In this document: piece by piece, positions 1 through 8,725 of the stretch | How the letters are laid out: every line of letters begins with the position of its first letter | Numbering within the stretch: position 1 is the first letter of the stretch | From: Fennellomyces sp. T-0311 | Taxonomy: Eukaryota > Mucoromycota > Mucoromycetes > Mucorales > Lichtheimiaceae | NCBI GenBank assembly: GCA_025266875.1 | Contig: JALLLT010000129.1 | Span: 1-20,450, forward strand | Reading direction: 5' to 3' | Length of the DNA: 20,450 nt | Made by a program: the position numbers and the translations under genes | Notes under the pieces: generated by a model | What the model was told of the DNA's origin: nothing | Seen by the model: the letters and a program-made list of their open reading frames with translations, nothing else | Databases searched by the model: none

Positions 1-201
1 GCCCAGAATAATGGAACGTATTTTTTGCAAGGACCGAATACTCGGCGACTTCAGGGAGCAGTAAACAGCGACAAACTGGTCCCTTTTCACTTCCACAAGC
101 AAATGGTGCCAGACGCAGTCATTCAACAAGCTACCCAGCGTTTTCAAACGTGGTTATATCGTCAAGGTCCCGAATATGAACAAGAAGGTGACTCGGCCTA
201 G
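1..201 (+). CDS. Ty3/gypsy Pol polyprotein, C-terminal end (partial)
   Basis: This is the last 66 codons of a retrotransposon Pol, open from base 1 to a TAG at 199-201; the rest lies left of the window. The segment carries the signature found downstream of Ty3/gypsy integrase cores: an NGTYFLQGPNTRRL stretch, a V-N-S-D-K-L motif, then H-K-Q-MVPDAV and an aromatic-rich tail ending in acidic residues. It would be the end of the integrase C-terminal domain, which helps bind LTR ends or chromatin. A purine tract (about 201-207, GAGGGGG) follows the stop directly and is the expected polypurine tract priming plus-strand DNA synthesis, so gene end, tract and LTR are in canonical order. It is a different family from the minus-strand Ty3 element beside it, because the LTRs differ in length and sequence. 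I am fairly sure of the family and cannot tell whether the full element is intact. Confidence 0.75.
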   Translation, partial: AQNNGTYFLQGPNTRRLQGAVNSDKLVPFHFHKQMVPDAVIQQATQRFQTWLYRQGPEYEQEGDSA

Positions 202-207
202 AGGGGG

Positions 208-650
208 TATCATGACACAGGCATTATTCGCCGTGTTAGTTTCTTTCCGGCCTCGCACCTAAGTATTTCATTACCTTTTTCCATTCCATTCCTTTCGAAA
301 TGCACTACATTTTAGATCAATTGCACGTATATTAGTCCTTCAATTCGACTGTCATATAAATTAGTATTGTATCACTACCCTAGCAGCCAAGTTTTCCTTT
401 ATATGTCGCCTATGCCACCTTCCCACAGATAATATTTTAAACCGACTCCGATTGCACAATTCCTCCCCATCCATTTTTCCATTCTTCCGTTCTCAGCACC
501 AGACTAAAGAGTTAGCGTATTGTTAGCGTCGATATAAAAGAAAGTCGTATCGTGAAAAATAAAGGGCAGGTCAAAAAGGAAAGAAGGTCAAAAACCTGTG
601 AGTGGGCACCCGGAGAAAAAGAGAAGTCTCCAAACATTACACGTGACACA
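208..650 (+). mobile_element. 3' LTR of the plus-strand Ty3/gypsy element
   Basis: This is non-coding sequence between the polypurine tract of the plus-strand element and the point where coding sequence of the minus-strand Ty3 integrase resumes. A TATA-like motif (about 531-538, GATATAAA) and an AATAAA-type signal (about 557-562) lie near the right side, as expected for U3-R-U5 order on the plus strand. The left edge begins near TATCATGACA and the right edge ends near CGTGACACA, giving only a weak inverted repeat; the second base may have changed from G to A. Both edges are approximate by a few bases, because the partner LTR and the left target duplication are outside the window. The 3' junction is fixed within a few bases, since the minus-strand integrase frame is lost at about 651. 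Confidence 0.65.
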
Positions 651-928
651 GCAGTAGACATTTTCCGGGTAATCTTGAGGCAATCGGTCACAGCTTTCCA
701 AAAGCGTGATGTGAACTTTGTGTCGCGATCAGATATGATCTCTTTTGGGAATCCATGGTGCCGATAGACTTCCCGCAAGAATATGTGAGCTACATCTTCT
801 GCCGAGTCTGTGGTGTGACATGGAATGAAGTGTGCTCTTTTTGACAATCGATCGACAATCACCATGATAGCGTCGTAGCCATTGTGAGTCTTTGGCAGTT
901 GCGTAATAAAATCCATGGAAATTGATTC
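651..928 (-). pseudogene. Integrase core of the minus-strand Ty3 element, truncated
   Basis: This is the continuation of pol on the left side of the solo LTR. The frame resumes at 928, directly after the target duplication, and reads through MDFITQLPKTHNGYDAIMVI, where the Asp of MDFI is the first catalytic residue. It continues to IISDRDTKFTSRFW, whose first Asp after Ser is the second catalytic residue of the D,D(35)E integrase core. Coding similarity stops after KITRKMSTA at about 651. The third catalytic residue (Glu), normally in the HPxTDGQxE context just downstream, is missing. From there the frame runs into the LTR of the plus-strand Ty3 element and stops near 512. Splitting at this precise point shows that the plus-strand element inserted inside the integrase coding region. 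Confidence 0.88.
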
Positions 929-1213
929 CCACCTGTGGTGAGAGAGAAATTGATCAGCAAAACAGTAAGTTCTGTGAGAATCGAATATGTCTTTATTATG
1001 TTAACGGTTCTCTCTATTTATATTGCTCGAGATAAAACTCATAATCAAATAGCCGTGGTCGGGAGGATGCCATATCGTATAGCCGACACGGCAATGTTTC
1101 TAGACTTCTTGGAAGATCTAGTCGAACCGGAAGGCTGTCAATGTATTATTCAGGTACCGTCATACGTTTACCCGGTAGTGCCGACTAGTTAGTACCTTGG
1201 ATACCACACCACC
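929..1213 (-). mobile_element. Solo LTR (275 bp) with 5-bp target duplication
   Basis: The LTR proper is 934-1208. On the plus strand it starts TGTGGTGAG and ends GGATACCACA, so it has canonical TG...CA ends and a 6-bp inverted repeat (TGTGGT/ACCACA). It is flanked by identical 5-bp copies CCACC at 929-933 and 1209-1213. The minus-strand Ty3 integrase reads to Arg-Trp on one side and resumes with Glu-Ser on the other, exactly as if 280 bp had been added. On the minus strand an ATAAATA TATA motif (about 1013-1024) is followed by AATAAAG and a short U5, so transcription is probably on the minus strand. The internal region is absent, as after LTR-LTR recombination. Its short length and TGTGGT ends would fit a Ty1/copia-type family, but without internal sequence that is a guess. 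Confidence 0.92.
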
Positions 1214-3869
1214 GTTCATTAGCCGGAGGCAGAGGCTGAATGAGACCAGCAGGTTTCCGATTGGAGGGCTTGTTCCGCTGACAGCTATCGCATGATGAAA
1301 TATACCGTCGTACGGATTTTGCAATATTCGGCCAGTAATATTGTCGTTCGATTCGTTCGATTGTCGCATCAATGCCACGATGACCACCTGATGTGCTGTC
1401 ATGAGCATCGTGCAATATTTTCAACAATGTTGTCGGCATTTGAGGAATACACAGTTGGCGTTCTTTGTCTTCGACTTGACGATACAGGATTCCGTCAACC
1501 AAATGGTAATGTTCCACATCATTTCCAGTTCGGAGTTGTGCCAACAAATTTTGTGTCCATTCGTCATCCTCATAGTGTCCCTGCGCCTCCTTCCCCATAT
1601 CTTCGCCTAGTTGGATCTTGTAGACGAGATGTAGCTCCCGGGATGCATTGGGGTGAGAGGGTGTGTTCAGAGGGCGTTTGCTCAAAGCATCCGCTGCTTG
1701 ATTCCGTTCACGTGGAATATGATGGATATCGAACTTGTAGGACAGAAAGGTCTCTAGCCAATGGATTTGGCGTTTCGACAGGTTTGTGTTCGTGCGTAGG
1801 CTAGACAGCGCTCGATTGTCGGTGAAGACAGTGAATGTTTGCATGTCCAGGTAGTGTCTCCATTTGCCAAGGCAGTGCTTGAGGGCAAGCATCTCCTGTT
1901 CGTACACTGAATAGTTCAATTCCGCAGGTGACATGGAGCGGGATGTGAACGCAATCGGGTGTAACTTCCCATCGAACTGTTCTTGAGACAAAATACCACC
2001 GATAGCAGTTGTCGATGAGGCGTCTGTGTGGAGGTAGAACCGCTTATTGGGGTCGGGCAGTGCCAGCACTGGCGCCGAAGCCAATTTTTGCTTGAGAGTG
2101 TCAAAGGCAGACTGCTCAACAGACGTCCATTGCCATGGAGTATTTTTGCGAAGGAGCTTGGTGAGAGGTTGCACAATGCCAGAGTAACCATCAATAAAGC
2201 GGTGATAGTAATTGGCAAGACCCAGGAAACATTGGACATCCTTGACGCTAGTCAGTGGTGGCCATTCCATGACAGCTTGAACCTTTCTGGGATCAGTGTG
2301 CAAACCTTTGGGATCGATGACATGACCCAGAAACTCCAGTTTCTGTACCCCAAACTCACACTTCTCGCGCTTGGCATATAATTTGTGTTCCCTCAATGTT
2401 TGCAGCACATTACGCAACATTTCGTCATGCTCGTGTCGCGTTTTTCCGTACACCAAAATGTCGTCCAAAAATACAATGACGCCACGGTTGAGGTACGGTG
2501 AAAAAATGTCCTGCATCATGTGCATGAAGGTTGCTGGGGACGAAGTCATACCGAATGGAAGGACCAAAAATTCCCAGAGTCCATAACGAGTCAAAAAAGC
2601 GGTCTTTGGAATGTCAGACTCGGTTACACGGACCTGGTGGTACCCTGAGCGAAGGTCCAGTTTCGAGAACCATTTTGCGCCTTGCAGCTGGTCCAGTAGG
2701 TCGTTCGTGTGCGGTAGAGGGTATTTGTCCTTGACGGTAATGGCATTGATCGCACGATAATCAATTACCATTCTCAGCGATTTGTCCTTCTTTGCTACGA
2801 ACAAGACTGGGGCTCCATATGGGGACTTGGAGGGGCGAATCCAGCCTTTGGCAATCAGATCATCGAGTTGTCGTCGAAGTTCCTTGAGTTCGTAGTTGGA
2901 AAGATGATATAACTTTTTCGCTGGTATCTTGTGTCCTGGTTCCAGAGGAATTGTGTGGTCAATGTTCCGCTTAGGTGGCAAGCCTGGCGGAAGATCCTCG
3001 GGGAACACATCAGAATATGCATCGATTAGTGATGCTAGCTCCTCGGAGCTCTTCTTCACCTCGGAAGGAGAATGTGATGTCGTCGATGTAGCTGAATACT
3101 GAATTGTTGCTGATTGCTGACTTGTCGATTGCTGAGTTGTCGAGTTGTTGCGCTCCATTGACATCACCATTTGACTTGTTGCTGAATCCACATCCGCATC
3201 CACATCCATATCCACATTGCCGACTGCTGCATCTCCTTCGTTCTCCATGCAACCCTTGAGGACAATAGCATATGCTTCGAATTCGCCTTGCTTACGCATG
3301 CGATTGAACTGTCGACGCGATATGAATTGAACCTCTAGTTGCTCCCGTGAGGGGTGAGGTGTGTCGTCACCACACAACACCACACCACCTCGCACAGTGG
3401 CGCAATTCCCTTGCCAATCCACGTGCGGTTGTTCGTCATAATGCCAGGGTTTTCCCAGAATGATGTCATGGCTGGTACTCTTAATCCCTGTAAATGCCTT
3501 TACTCGAGTCTGGTAATGGTCACCAATTTGAATATCCAGATCAATTGAGTTTTGAGAAGACGATGAGGTCTCATTCCCAAATGTGACAACACCACTGTCA
3601 GGTTGGTACTTGTGCGTGAGACCATGACGAACAATATAATCATGCGAGACAAAGTTGTGCGTAGCACCAGAATCCAATAGAAAACGAGCAGGATAGGTTT
3701 AGCAAAGTCCATTGATTCTTATTGGTTTATGACGGTTACTGCTACTACTCTCGCTATTCTGTCCTATGGCTGAGTTCTCTTGAAGCTTGACCTCAGGGCC
3801 AGAATACATGCCAGGGTTTTCTTGATCACTGTCGACACGACCTGGCTGCGTACGTGTCGACACATTTAG
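1209..3869 (-). pseudogene. Ty3/gypsy pol: protease, reverse transcriptase, RNase H, integrase N-terminus
   Basis: The frame is entered by the predicted -1 shift at 3869. After about 56 codons of spacer there is an in-frame TAA (3701-3699), then the protease motif LLDSGATHNF near 3680. Downstream are the RT (SPYGAPVLFVAKKDKSLRMV, then the active-site FLDDILVY near the middle), RNase H (HTDASSTTAIGG and FTDNRALSSL) and the integrase HHCC zinc finger (HDAHDSTSGGHRG to CDSCQRNK). From the TAA the frame is open for over 800 codons until the solo LTR breaks it at 1208. The product would be the polyprotein that copies element RNA and inserts the cDNA. There is no AUG suited to start the protease, so expression depends on gag-pol frameshifting. 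The nonsense codon and the two insertions make it a pseudogene. Confidence 0.93.
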
Positions 3870-3875
3870 TTTTTT
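3810..3875 (-). promoter_or_regulatory. Predicted -1 ribosomal frameshift signal (slippery heptamer plus pseudoknot)
   Basis: On the minus strand the heptamer A AAA AAC (3875-3869) is in register with the gag frame (GCA AAA AAC) and directly precedes the gag stop TAA (3868-3866). After a 6-nt spacer (TAAATG) comes stem 1, TGTCGACACG (3862-3853) pairing perfectly with CGTGTCGACA (3839-3830). Between them, loop 1 is TACGCA. Stem 2 is GCCAGG (3846-3841) pairing with CCTGGC (3815-3810), with one base between stem 2 and stem 1 and a 14-nt A-rich loop. A slip of -1 enters exactly the frame that holds protease and RT. Heptamer type, spacer length and H-type pseudoknot geometry match known -1 signals in retroviruses and retroelements. 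Function is inferred, not measured. Confidence 0.82.
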
Positions 3876-5522
3876 GCCTTGTTCATCAGGGGACACTGGG
3901 CCTTGATGTGTCCCTGATTTCCACAACGGAAACAGCGGCCTTGACTCCTAGCATCCTCCCAGGAGAGCTTGGACTTGCGGATGGCGTGCTCGGAGGACTT
4001 AGACGTGTCTTGAAGGCGGCTGTTGCTTTTATCATGGCGGCGACTGGTCTTGTGCTTGTGGTGGGATGACTTTCCTTGATGCCTTGGGCGGTCAGCATTC
4101 TGTCGACTGCGATTGAACTTGTGGTTGTCATAGTCCTCAGCAATTTTCATTGCCTGTCGCAGAGTGGAGGGATTCTGAAGGTCGACATGGTCACTGGTGT
4201 CTGGCTTCAATCCACTGATGTAACGACGCAGTGCTTCTGCCTGACTGACGTCAGTACACTCCACAAATGCTGCTTGGAAGGCTGAGTTGTACTGTGTGAC
4301 ACTAGTACTTTGGTGCATCCTTTCCAGTCTGCTGCGGGTCACCTTGTACGAGTTGAGAGGAAGAAATCTGTCCCGGATCGCCTTTTGGAACGCCTTCCAA
4401 TCTTTGGGGTCCTCGTGTTGCTGTCGCAGCATTCGCCATCACATTGTTGCATCGTCGATCATGTTGCTAGTTGCAATGTCCACCTGAAGAGACTTCTTAA
4501 TGCGTGCCTTAGAGAAGTACTCATCCAGGTTGAAGAGCCAGGACTGCAACTTGCGATAGTCACCACCAAACTTCTCATCAGGAACCTTGAAAGTAAAGTG
4601 GAACGTGTGAGATCGTGCGGGCATTTCTGCATCACTATTGGAAGACTGGCCATTGCTGGAGCCATCATCGCTAGAGGCCAACATGTCAACATTGTCGCCA
4701 GATTGCGGAGGCGAATCATCACCCGAGTCCATGGATGACAATAGCACTGAGATGACCCGCTCACGATGACGTTGTGAGGGTCTTGACGCCTTCTCCTTGC
4801 CTCGAGTTGACTTCTTGATGTTGGGACCTTGGTGTGACATTTGGTGTAATGGTTGCAAATTGCTTTGTGTTTCCAACGTGGGGGTCAGTGCTTCCAATTT
4901 CGCCAATAGCATGTGCAAGGTATCACCAAGTTCGTTCACTCGCTGGTTTGTCACTTGATTGTCCTTGCGAATTTCTTCCAAGATGGGAGGGAATTCTGTT
5001 TGGAACTCCTGGCGTAGGGCCTCGACTCGGTTTAGTGCTTCAGTACCCAAGTCGTTCTCATGTGGAGTTGGTGTTTCGTGAGACATTGCAATGGAGGTGT
5101 GAGACTGCCGTCTATGCTCCAAAGTTTTGCCTGTGAGTGGGTCGACGAAGTGTTGTAGTGCTACTTCGTGCTGTTCTGCAATCAGTCGTGGTTGCTCAAC
5201 AATGTCGGTTGGTGCGTCCTGATACACTGTTGTCGATGACGCTGACTGAATGACTGGTGGGAGGTTATATTCAAGTGCCCAGGCGTTTGGATTCCCTTGC
5301 AATTCGCCCGGGTCTGGTTGTTGATAACCTCGAACTACTTGATTCTGCAGCTCGTCTGCGTCCACCAAAGGAATCAAAGGTGGAAGACGTTTGGGTACTT
5401 GTCGATTTCCTGTCGACACTTTCACTAGCTCCAGGTTGCCTTCCAGTGCTAGTTGTTGCTGCCTTTTGTTCTGCGCGCGCGGCTTTCGCTTGTCGTTGAT
5501 GAATCGAGTGTTGAAAAGCTTT
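3866..5522 (-). pseudogene. Ty3/gypsy gag (capsid and nucleocapsid) with internal TGA
   Basis: Gag forms the virus-like particle shell and packages RNA. The frame is open from just inside the PBS (5522) to 4442, meets TGA at 4441-4439, then continues in the same frame to TAA at 3868-3866. The residues around the TGA (DDATM before, WRMLRQQ after) are a continuous capsid-like sequence (SWLFNLDEYF upstream, WKAFQKAIRDRF downstream), so this is a nonsense mutation, not a frameshift. A CCHC zinc knuckle, CFRCGNQGHIKAQC, lies at the end. The first in-frame ATG is at 5086, in a sequence beginning MSHETPTPHEN. The 145 codons upstream look protein-like but contain no Met, so the true start is uncertain. 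A second open frame (5531-5271) overlaps the 5' portion. Confidence 0.9.
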
Positions 5523-5530
5523 CGCTACCA
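5523..5530 (-). other. Primer-binding site, initiator tRNA-Met type
   Basis: On the minus strand TGGTAGCG lies two bases after the 3' end of the 5' LTR. It is complementary to the CGCTACCA 3' end of initiator methionine tRNA, the usual primer for minus-strand DNA synthesis in many fungal and plant LTR elements. Only eight bases can be matched with confidence. Confidence 0.85.
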
Positions 5531-5532
5531 AA

Positions 5533-5688
5533 TGTTACAGACTGTCTCTGTAAGGGTCCCAGTTCTTAGGGTCAAATGTGATACAACTGAAGAGAAAGAG
5601 ATTGTTCTTTATTAAATCTGGCTGCAGCGCCTAATTATATAGGGCTGAGCCTTAACAACTTGTACTACAACGTTACCAGTAGGTAACA
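5533..5688 (-). mobile_element. 5' LTR of the minus-strand Ty3 element (156 bp)
   Basis: On the plus strand the block begins TGTTACAG and ends AGGTAACA, so it has TG...CA ends and a 6-bp perfect inverted repeat (TGTTAC/GTAACA). On the minus strand it carries a TATA box (CCTATATAAT, about 5633-5642) and an AATAAA signal (about 5609-5614) at the spacing expected for U3-R-U5. The PBS follows two bases after it. At 156 bp it is a short LTR for this superfamily. The next five bases outward, GGATC (5689-5693), are the expected target duplication, but the partner is off the window. Confidence 0.85.
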
Positions 5689-5830
5689 GGATCCAAAACG
5701 GATCGAGGTGGATCCGAATCCGTTTCGTTTAAAACGGATCCGCTCATTTGGAATCCAGATTAGGATCCGGATTATAAAATGGAATCCGGATCCGTTTCGT
5801 AAAAATCCGGATCCGATCCGAAATCCAAAT
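5689..5830. repeat. hAT left subterminal repeat cluster
   Basis: About 140 bp are packed with short overlapping copies, in both orientations, of GGATCCG, AATCCGGATCC and ATCCGTTTCG. The same words recur at the opposite end of the element (9585-9751) and nowhere else in the window at this density. Subterminal repeats of this kind are transposase-binding sites in several hAT elements, so they probably mark the cis-requirements for transposition. Their function here is inferred. Confidence 0.75.
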
Positions 5831-6190
5831 AGTAAGAGCAAGCTTCGAGAGAGATCAACGCTTCGTAGAAGGACAAATTAAAAGTAAGTGTATACGCTGA
5901 TGTTTTTTATTGAATTAGCAGATGTTATACAGTACAACAGTCGAAAGCAGTGAGAAAAAAGGAAGAAAAGAGTAGGAAGAAGAAAAAGAAAGGAGAAAAT
6001 GAAATAACACTAAGTATAACGATGGAGAAGAAAATAAAAACAGATAAGGGTGGCGGGAGAGCAGAATGGCAGAAGCATTGAAAAGTGTTTGTAGGGAAGA
6101 AGGGAAGTTAAAAGTAAAAAAGAAAAGTGACCGTTGTAATGAGCACATAAAAAAAGCTTTTTACAACCATGCACAATCCCCATCTTGCTG

Positions 6191-8547
6191 TTATTCTTCT
6201 CCAAAATACTTGCTCCATGAATCGAGTAGGACACTTGCTTCGAGTTTCTTGCTACTGAGTCAGTTTCGCTCACTTGGGATGTAGTGCTTTGCGCGAGAGA
6301 AAAGGCGTTCGGATCCTGTTGACGATGCAGGAATCGCCAAGTACCTGCGTGCCATCAGCCTTAGCTCCTGCCAATTGTTCACCTCCCATTGCCAATACTC
6401 CAAAACGATCGAGTTGTTCTCCCCATCACTCTCGTCAGTGACGGTGTCAGCAGCAGCGTATTTCTCCAGCTGGTCAACATTCGACCTCTTCTTCTTGATC
6501 AAAGCGTCTGGGTTGACTGTGCTTCGTTCTTGGCTCTTGGACGGCTTGTACGATTGCCATGTATGCTCCATCATTTCTATTGCGTCTGCCCAGTATTCAC
6601 CCCAGTTCTCGTCCTCCCACCATTCGTACTTGAGGCGTGGGTCCATGGCAGTAGCAACGGCGTACGCATGACCGTCAGCCTTGCAATAGTAGCCCTGCAA
6701 CTTTTCCCAGCCGCACTTAGCTGCTTGCACCAATTCAGGCCAGGTCTAAAAGTATGATGTAAGTATATGGCATGGGATGACAGTCCTTGGCACGTATATC
6801 GACTCACCTTCTTCCATTCTCTTTGGTATGCTTCGAGTTTCCCCAGCAACCGGTTATAGGCAAGGATAACCAAGTTCATGGTTGCATAGGACGAACCAGA
6901 CAGCAATGGGGTCATTCTCGCAAATTCATGGAGCAGTTCGGCCATCTTCTCCAGACATTGCCATTCATAGTCAGTCAGATCATACTTCTCAAGTCCTGCG
7001 ATATTTCGGCATGTACTACCATACGAGCGCTTGACTGTAAGCACCCTCTGGATCATGCTATAGGTCGAGTTTCAACGAGTACGGACATCGAGGATCAGCT
7101 CACGGCGGTCTTCAGTCTCGACTTCGGTGATATCGGCATCCTCATTGTCCATGCTTTGCGGTTGATGGCCTACCACCTTGAATGAGTTCCGGTATTGCTC
7201 CAGTCTTTGTGGGGATGCCCTGATGGCTACGATTCCTTTACGCAGCTTACGCAACGTCTCGCCTAAGGTAAGTCATATTATAATTAATATAGAGGTGGAC
7301 TTCTCTGATCGGTTTTTCTCTTACCTGCGCTGATAGTAATAGGCTCCTCTGTAGTCTGCAACACTTGCTCTTCATCATCGTACGCCTCTGCTCCCAGTCC
7401 CTCGTGCAGAATTGCCTGTGCAGCCAAGTTGATGATATGTGTGATGCATGGGATACAATTTTCCTTGGCATCAAAGATGTCGGATCCGACCAGAAACTGC
7501 AATTCAACAGCCATCGTATCCATGTTGGATACATTGTCTGCCGTCAGGAAAAAGGGCGTCGACAACAGGTCCCACTCGTTCAAGACGTTCATGAAAGCGC
7601 CTGCCATGTTCGCACCGGTGTGTGGTCCATTCAGAAGCTGAAGGCCGATGGCAACAGATTGCTGCTTCCATTCTTCATCGATCCAATAGGCTGTGATACC
7701 AAGGAACGGGACTCTCCATTCGCTCGTCCAAGCATCGACAGTGTACGAAAGGTACGGCTGACTTTTCAGGATACCATCCATACGGCTTCTGCAAAGCTGG
7801 TACACGTCGAGCAAATCACGGGAGATGGTGGTGTCACTGGGGAGCTTTATGTGGGTGATACTCGGAGCGGATTGCACGAGATTCAGCAACCTTTGGAAGT
7901 ACACGTTCTTGACAATGGCGAATGGCAATGCCGCAGACACAATGAACAGGCAAAGCAGTCTGTGGAAGAGCTCGGGATCGAAAGGTTGGAAGCTCGCCGT
8001 GGCATTTGACAGGTACCCATGGAGCGTATTTCTCTGTGGTGGTGCATTGCGGGCCGTGTCCTTGTTAACGCCATGTTTGGACAAGTGTTTGGTCAATCCA
8101 GTAGTTGTTCCCTTCGGATCCTTGAAGCGTACACCGCAGAGTCCCTTGCCCAGCGGGTATTGGCAGTGGAAGTACGTGATGGCTGTCATAGCGTCTTGCT
8201 TCGCCTCGAACCACTGGTACACCCAGCTTTTGCGTGCTTTTACCCCTTTTCTGGTGGCCTGGTCTTGGCTTGAAGTAGGCGCAACAGAATCAGCCTCATT
8301 GCTGGTGTCATTGTCTTCGTTTTCGAAATCAGTCGACATGGTGGAAAGCTGGCGGTCGATGGACATAGAGCTGCCCTCTCGCTCGTTCATCGAAGAGTCC
8401 TAAAGGAAGTGATGAGAATATGTTAGAGCAGGTAATTCAGGATGTACTTATTGGCAGCACAGGACAACTTACTTCTTGGGCGAGTACGTTATCATCACGC
8501 GTAGTTGAAGTGCGCTTACCGAGGATAGAGAAAGCTGGTGGATTCAT
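6191..8547 (-). pseudogene. hAT family transposase, four exons, two nonsense codons
   Basis: Exons on the minus strand are 8547-8473, 8399-7325, 7262-6808 and 6745-6191. All junctions are GT-AG and phase-consistent, and the reconstructed length is 719 codons. In order there is a C2H2 BED-like zinc finger (C104, C113, H130, H134), the RNase-H-fold catalytic core with D247 in YTVDAWTSEW and D313 in FLTADNVSN, a CITHIINLA motif, a KLRKGIVAIRASPQR stretch, and the C-terminal hAT dimerisation domain (RRYLAIPASSTGSERLFSRA). The protein would cut and rejoin the element's ends. TGA at 7074-7072 replaces the invariant Trp expected in the TRWNSTY context. A second TGA at 6262-6260 sits where an Arg codon is expected, 22 codons before the natural TAA (6193-6191). 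Both fit single C-to-T or G-to-A transitions, so the gene is a recent pseudogene. Confidence 0.9.
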
Positions 8548-8563
8548 CGTAAAAGTTGGATGC

Positions 8564-8725
8564 CTGTTGGGAGGAATTATGTCAGTAAAGAAGGTATGTG
8601 ATTGAGTGCACGAAAGAGGATGCAGTTGTTGGATGTAAATGCAAAGTCTCATACCGTAGTGAGGAACAGTAATAAAAAGAAATGTATTCTACTTTCAACA
8701 AATTGCTCTTGAGACTTTATATAGC
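8564..8725 (-). promoter_or_regulatory. hAT transposase promoter and 5' UTR intron
   Basis: On the minus strand a TATA box, GCTATATAAAG (8725-8715), lies about 60 nt upstream of an apparent 5' UTR intron (8654-8564: GTATGAG donor, TACTGAC branch-like sequence, CCAACAG acceptor). The in-frame ATG at 8652 overlaps the donor and would be removed by splicing. This supports 8547 as the translated start, with MNPPAFSILGKR as the N-terminus. Confidence 0.6.

Larger units (their letters stand above)
651..5688 (-). mobile_element. Ty3/gypsy LTR retrotransposon (minus strand), interrupted twice
   Basis: Read on the minus strand the order is 5' LTR (5688-5533), PBS (5530-5523), gag with capsid and zinc knuckle, a -1 frameshift signal (3875-3810), then protease, reverse transcriptase, RNase H and integrase. 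PR-RT-RH-IN order defines Ty3/gypsy. The integrase is interrupted by a solo LTR at 934-1208 and then lost at about 651, where a plus-strand Ty3 element has inserted. The remainder of the integrase and the 3' LTR should lie left of the window. Two in-frame stops (TGA at 4441-4439 in gag, TAA at 3701-3699 just before the protease) make the copy non-autonomous. The RT and RNase H frame is otherwise open for about 830 codons, so the copy is not very old. Confidence 0.9.

Noticed and set aside
1292..1804. 170-codon plus-strand frame
   Set aside because: It is antisense to Ty3 RNase H and integrase coding sequence.
5687..5710. CAGGATCC as the true left terminus of the hAT element
   Set aside because: It does not match the right terminus well, gives no 8-bp duplication, and its CA is needed as the end of the Ty3 LTR. 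Kept only as an alternative.
4439..7074. Recurrent in-frame TGA codons as a sign of a UGA-to-Trp genetic code
   Set aside because: One TGA stands where Trp is expected (7074-7072), but another stands where Arg is expected (6262-6260), and the Ty3 pol has a TAA. Mutation explains all of them.
7365..8009. 214-codon plus-strand frame over the hAT gene
   Set aside because: It is antisense to the strongly conserved hAT catalytic exon and has no recognisable motif.
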